A stretch of 57,296 nt of DNA. Origin: Legionella genomosp. 1. Its GTDB lineage: Bacteria; Pseudomonadota; Gammaproteobacteria; Legionellales; Legionellaceae. Positions 54,843 to 57,296 of the stretch are shown here, in pieces. The notes beneath the pieces are model-generated. The model ran no database searches. It had not been told where the DNA came from and was given only the letters and a program-made list of their open reading frames with translations. Location: assembly GCA_945878975.1 (NCBI GenBank), contig CAMCUM010000012.1:1-57296 (forward strand). Direction: 5' to 3'. How positions within the stretch are numbered: the stretch's first letter is position 1; the number at the start of each line of letters is the position of its first letter. Made by a program: the position numbers and the translations under genes.

Positions 54843-56625
54843 ATGTATCTACAAAGAAAATTATTAACCGCGCTATTCACTGGATTTATGTTACTGAGTT
54901 GTGTTCAAGTATTTAGCGCGACTCGTTTGATGACGGAGAAAAAAACGATGAGCCAAAAATTTTCTGATATTGCCGATGCGTATGAAACGAGTCTGTTTGA
55001 TTACAAGCCTGAGTTGGGGGTATTTTTTGGTAAAACGGATGTTGCTCGCGATCGGTTTATGGATGCATCTATAGAACGTTATCAACGTTGGTGGCAACAG
55101 GAAGATCAGTTTGTTTCGGCATTGAAGGCGCTAAACGACAAAGACTTACAAGGTACCCCACAATATACAACTTATCTCTTGTTAAAGGAAACCTTGGAAG
55201 CGCAGCAAGCTAGCAGGATTTGTAGAGAAGAGCTATGGGATGTCAATCCAGCTGCTGGCTGGCATAACGACCTGGCCATGGTTGCGGCAAAGCAACCGGT
55301 TGGTACGGATGCGTATCGTCAAGATGCGCTGACGCGATGGCGGAGATTTGATAAAGTACTGGACACGCAAATCACCAATTTAAAGTTAGGCGTGAGTTTG
55401 GGTTATACAGCCCCCAAACCGGCGGTACGGCGGGTTTTAAATCAAATTAATATTATCTTAAATAATCCCATTGAAGCATCGCCTTATTTTGATTTTGTGC
55501 GGCGGGATAGGGATCCCAGCTTTCGAGTGCAAGCAAGGGACCTTGTTGTAACAGTGATTCACAGCACTCAAAAAATATGTGAATTATCTAGAACAGGTAT
55601 ATCTGCCTATTGCTAGGACAGAAATAGGGCTCCAAGCTTTGCCATCTGGAAAAGCCTGTTATCTAGCGAAAATAAAGCAAGAAACAACCTTGTCTCTGAT
55701 ACCTGAGGATATTCATGCTAGAGGGTTACAAGCGATACAGGCCGTATCGCAAGAAGTGGCTAAGATCGGGTTAAAAAAATATGGCATTCAAGATATGGCT
55801 GGTATTTTTCAACGCGCTAATCGAGAAGGATTGCATTATTTTCATTCAGAACAGGACATTTTGAATTATAATTATGAGGCGTTGGCAAAAGTAAAAGAGA
55901 AAGCCCCGGCTTGGTTTCATGTGATGCCTAAAGCGGACGGTATTGTCAAACCTTATCCAAGCTATCGAGCAAAAACTGGGGCATCTGGTGAGTACTATCC
56001 TCCTAATGAAGAGGGTAATGAACCTGGTATGTTCTATATTAATACTTATGAACCGGAGACCCGCAGCCGGATTGATCTAGATGCCACTTTATTCCATGAG
56101 CTCATACCCGGACATCATTTTCAAATTGCGCTGCAATATGAAAATAAAGCCTTGCCTGTCGTTAATCGTTATTTGTTCAATGCAGGGTTTGGGGAAGGCT
56201 GGGCGTTGTATGCTGAGCACCTTGCTGATGAAATGGACTTATATCGAGATGATGTGTCGCGTTTAGGGATGTTATCAAATGAAGCCCTGCGTGCGGCGCG
56301 TTTGGTAGTCGATACTGGTATTCATGCGATGCAATGGCCGAGGGAGCAAGCTATTGATTATTTAAAGCAACACACGGCACTAGATGAAGGTATTATAGAA
56401 GGCGAAGTCGATCGCTATATTATGTTACCAGGTCAAGCCACCGCGTATATGTTGGGGAAAAATGAAATTCTAAGATTGCGTCAACTGGCCCAGACACAAC
56501 TAGGCGCAAATTTCGATATTCGCCAATTTCACGACCAAGTATTAAAAAATGGCATGGTTAGTTTACCCATTTTGAAATGGCAAATCGAAACTTGGGTACA
56601 AGAAAAAAAGACAGCTAAGAGTTAG
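54843..56625 (+). pseudogene. DUF885 family metallopeptidase-like gene, frameshifted
   Basis: Together the two frames would encode a DUF885 protein of about 593 residues. The first (to about 55560) has a signal peptide with a possible lipobox (LLSC), FDYKPELGVFFG and RRVLNQINIILNNP; it ends in a wrong frame (stop at 55614). The second, open after a TGA at 55555, continues with VYLPIARTEIGLQALPSG and holds the metal motif HELIPGHHFQ and FGEGWALYAEHLADEM, then VDRYIMLPGQATAYMLG. The break lies between 55555 and about 55577, near an A6 run. Family members are secreted zinc peptidase-like proteins. Either the gene is dead, or the A-run is a sequencing or slippage site. Confidence 0.8.
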
Positions 56626-56644
56626 GCATTCTATCAGGGCAAAA

Positions 56645-57296
56645 TCATACTTTGCTCACTTCGTGACCAAAGATAATTTGATGTCTAAAATCGTCAGACC
56701 ACATAGCCTGCTTTAACTTGACTCTCATACTGTCTTTCTTGGGATGTAATCTTGCCAGATTCAAAGCAAAACGTCTTGCTGTTGCGATATTTTCAGCAGC
56801 ATTTTCTCGCCTGATTCTTGACGCATCTTCTTTATAAGTTACGTCCAAAACATAGTGCGCTTTATTTTCCACCTCCTAATGCCCCCTGATTGTATCGGCC
56901 ATCTGAGACAGATTTATCGTAAGTGAACTGATGTAATATTGAACTTCTTCCTCTATTTTACCTTTAATTTCCCGTCTGCGCTCTACTTCAATCACTGTAC
57001 GAATGCCAGCCCATTTGGATGATTCAGTTATCAGCTCATTTACCAATAACTGGGATATATGCGCTGCTCTATCCTGCCATGACCTGCATCAACTTCAATG
57101 TGTGTCGACTTGGAAACAACATCTGTATGTTTCTTTTTCATATACCCCATATTCCGCAGTAAACTCACGAATAAAATTCCCAGTATGGTTTTCCGAGACA
57201 GTCTAGTATAATTTTTTGTCTATCAATGATGTTTGTAACCACCTCTGTCGTTTTATCAATGATTAATACACTGATTCCTTGAAAGCAAAAGAATAC
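56645..57296 (-). mobile_element. ISAs1-family transposase relic
   Basis: Reading leftward, pieces of an ISAs1 (H-repeat type) transposase appear in order but in different frames: HIEVDAGHGRIEQR near 57061-57105, then SSKWAGIRTVIEVERRREIK, then VQYYISSL-like words, then a C-terminal piece of 75 residues with HYVLDVTYKEDASRIRRENA and FALNLARLHP. Several frameshifts and stops separate them. The N-terminal part and the right end lie beyond the window. No terminal inverted repeat could be assigned on the left side. Confidence 0.75.

Overview
This window looks like a chromosomal segment of an AT-leaning gammaproteobacterium of the Legionellales type (Legionella, Coxiella, Berkiella-like). I infer this from the gene order ftsH-folP-glmM, tpiA-secG-tRNA-Leu-nuoA-N, from an IcmL/DotI-family protein (a Dot/Icm secretion-associated family), from large unrecognised proteins with repeat or membrane architecture that resemble effectors of intracellular bacteria, and from several decaying genes. 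The species cannot be fixed from the sequence alone.

Left part (1-14.5 kb): an accessory-rich stretch. It holds the start of a photolyase-related gene cut by the window edge, a Nudix hydrolase, a small lipoprotein divergent from a non-cleavable S24-type repressor, an orphan TraC N-terminal-like protein, YajQ, a DUF1622 membrane protein, Maf, a yqjD-yqjE-yqjK-like membrane operon, a broken proC, a SulP transporter, two divergent unrecognised proteins sharing a promoter region with a 9-bp dyad, and a DUF155/RMD1 protein.

Middle (14.5-37.5 kb): metabolic and housekeeping genes. The glycine cleavage operon reads leftward as icmL-like, gcvT, gcvH, gcvPA, a YCII-domain gene, gcvPB. An orphan two-domain ABC permease with its ATPase, a secreted Cys-containing protein, cytochrome c4, engB-trmL, valine catabolism mmsA-mmsB, dapB, proQ-pgsA-hda, a large multi-spanning membrane protein, yhbY, and the rlmE-ftsH-folP-glmM cluster follow.

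Right part (37.5-57.3 kb): a frame-broken small membrane gene, a large inverted repeat, tpiA-secG, tRNA-Leu(GAG), and a complete 14-gene nuoA-N operon for respiratory complex I with separate nuoC and nuoD. After nuoN the sequence decays: a beta-lactamase-family remnant with its middle missing, a frameshifted DUF885 metallopeptidase-like gene, and an ISAs1-family transposase relic.

Together the genes describe an aerobic bacterium with complex I, glycine and valine breakdown and essential envelope functions, plus signs of host association and gene loss (at least four broken coding sequences and several families of REP-like palindromes between genes). I saw no CRISPR array, no prophage and no complete mobile element.
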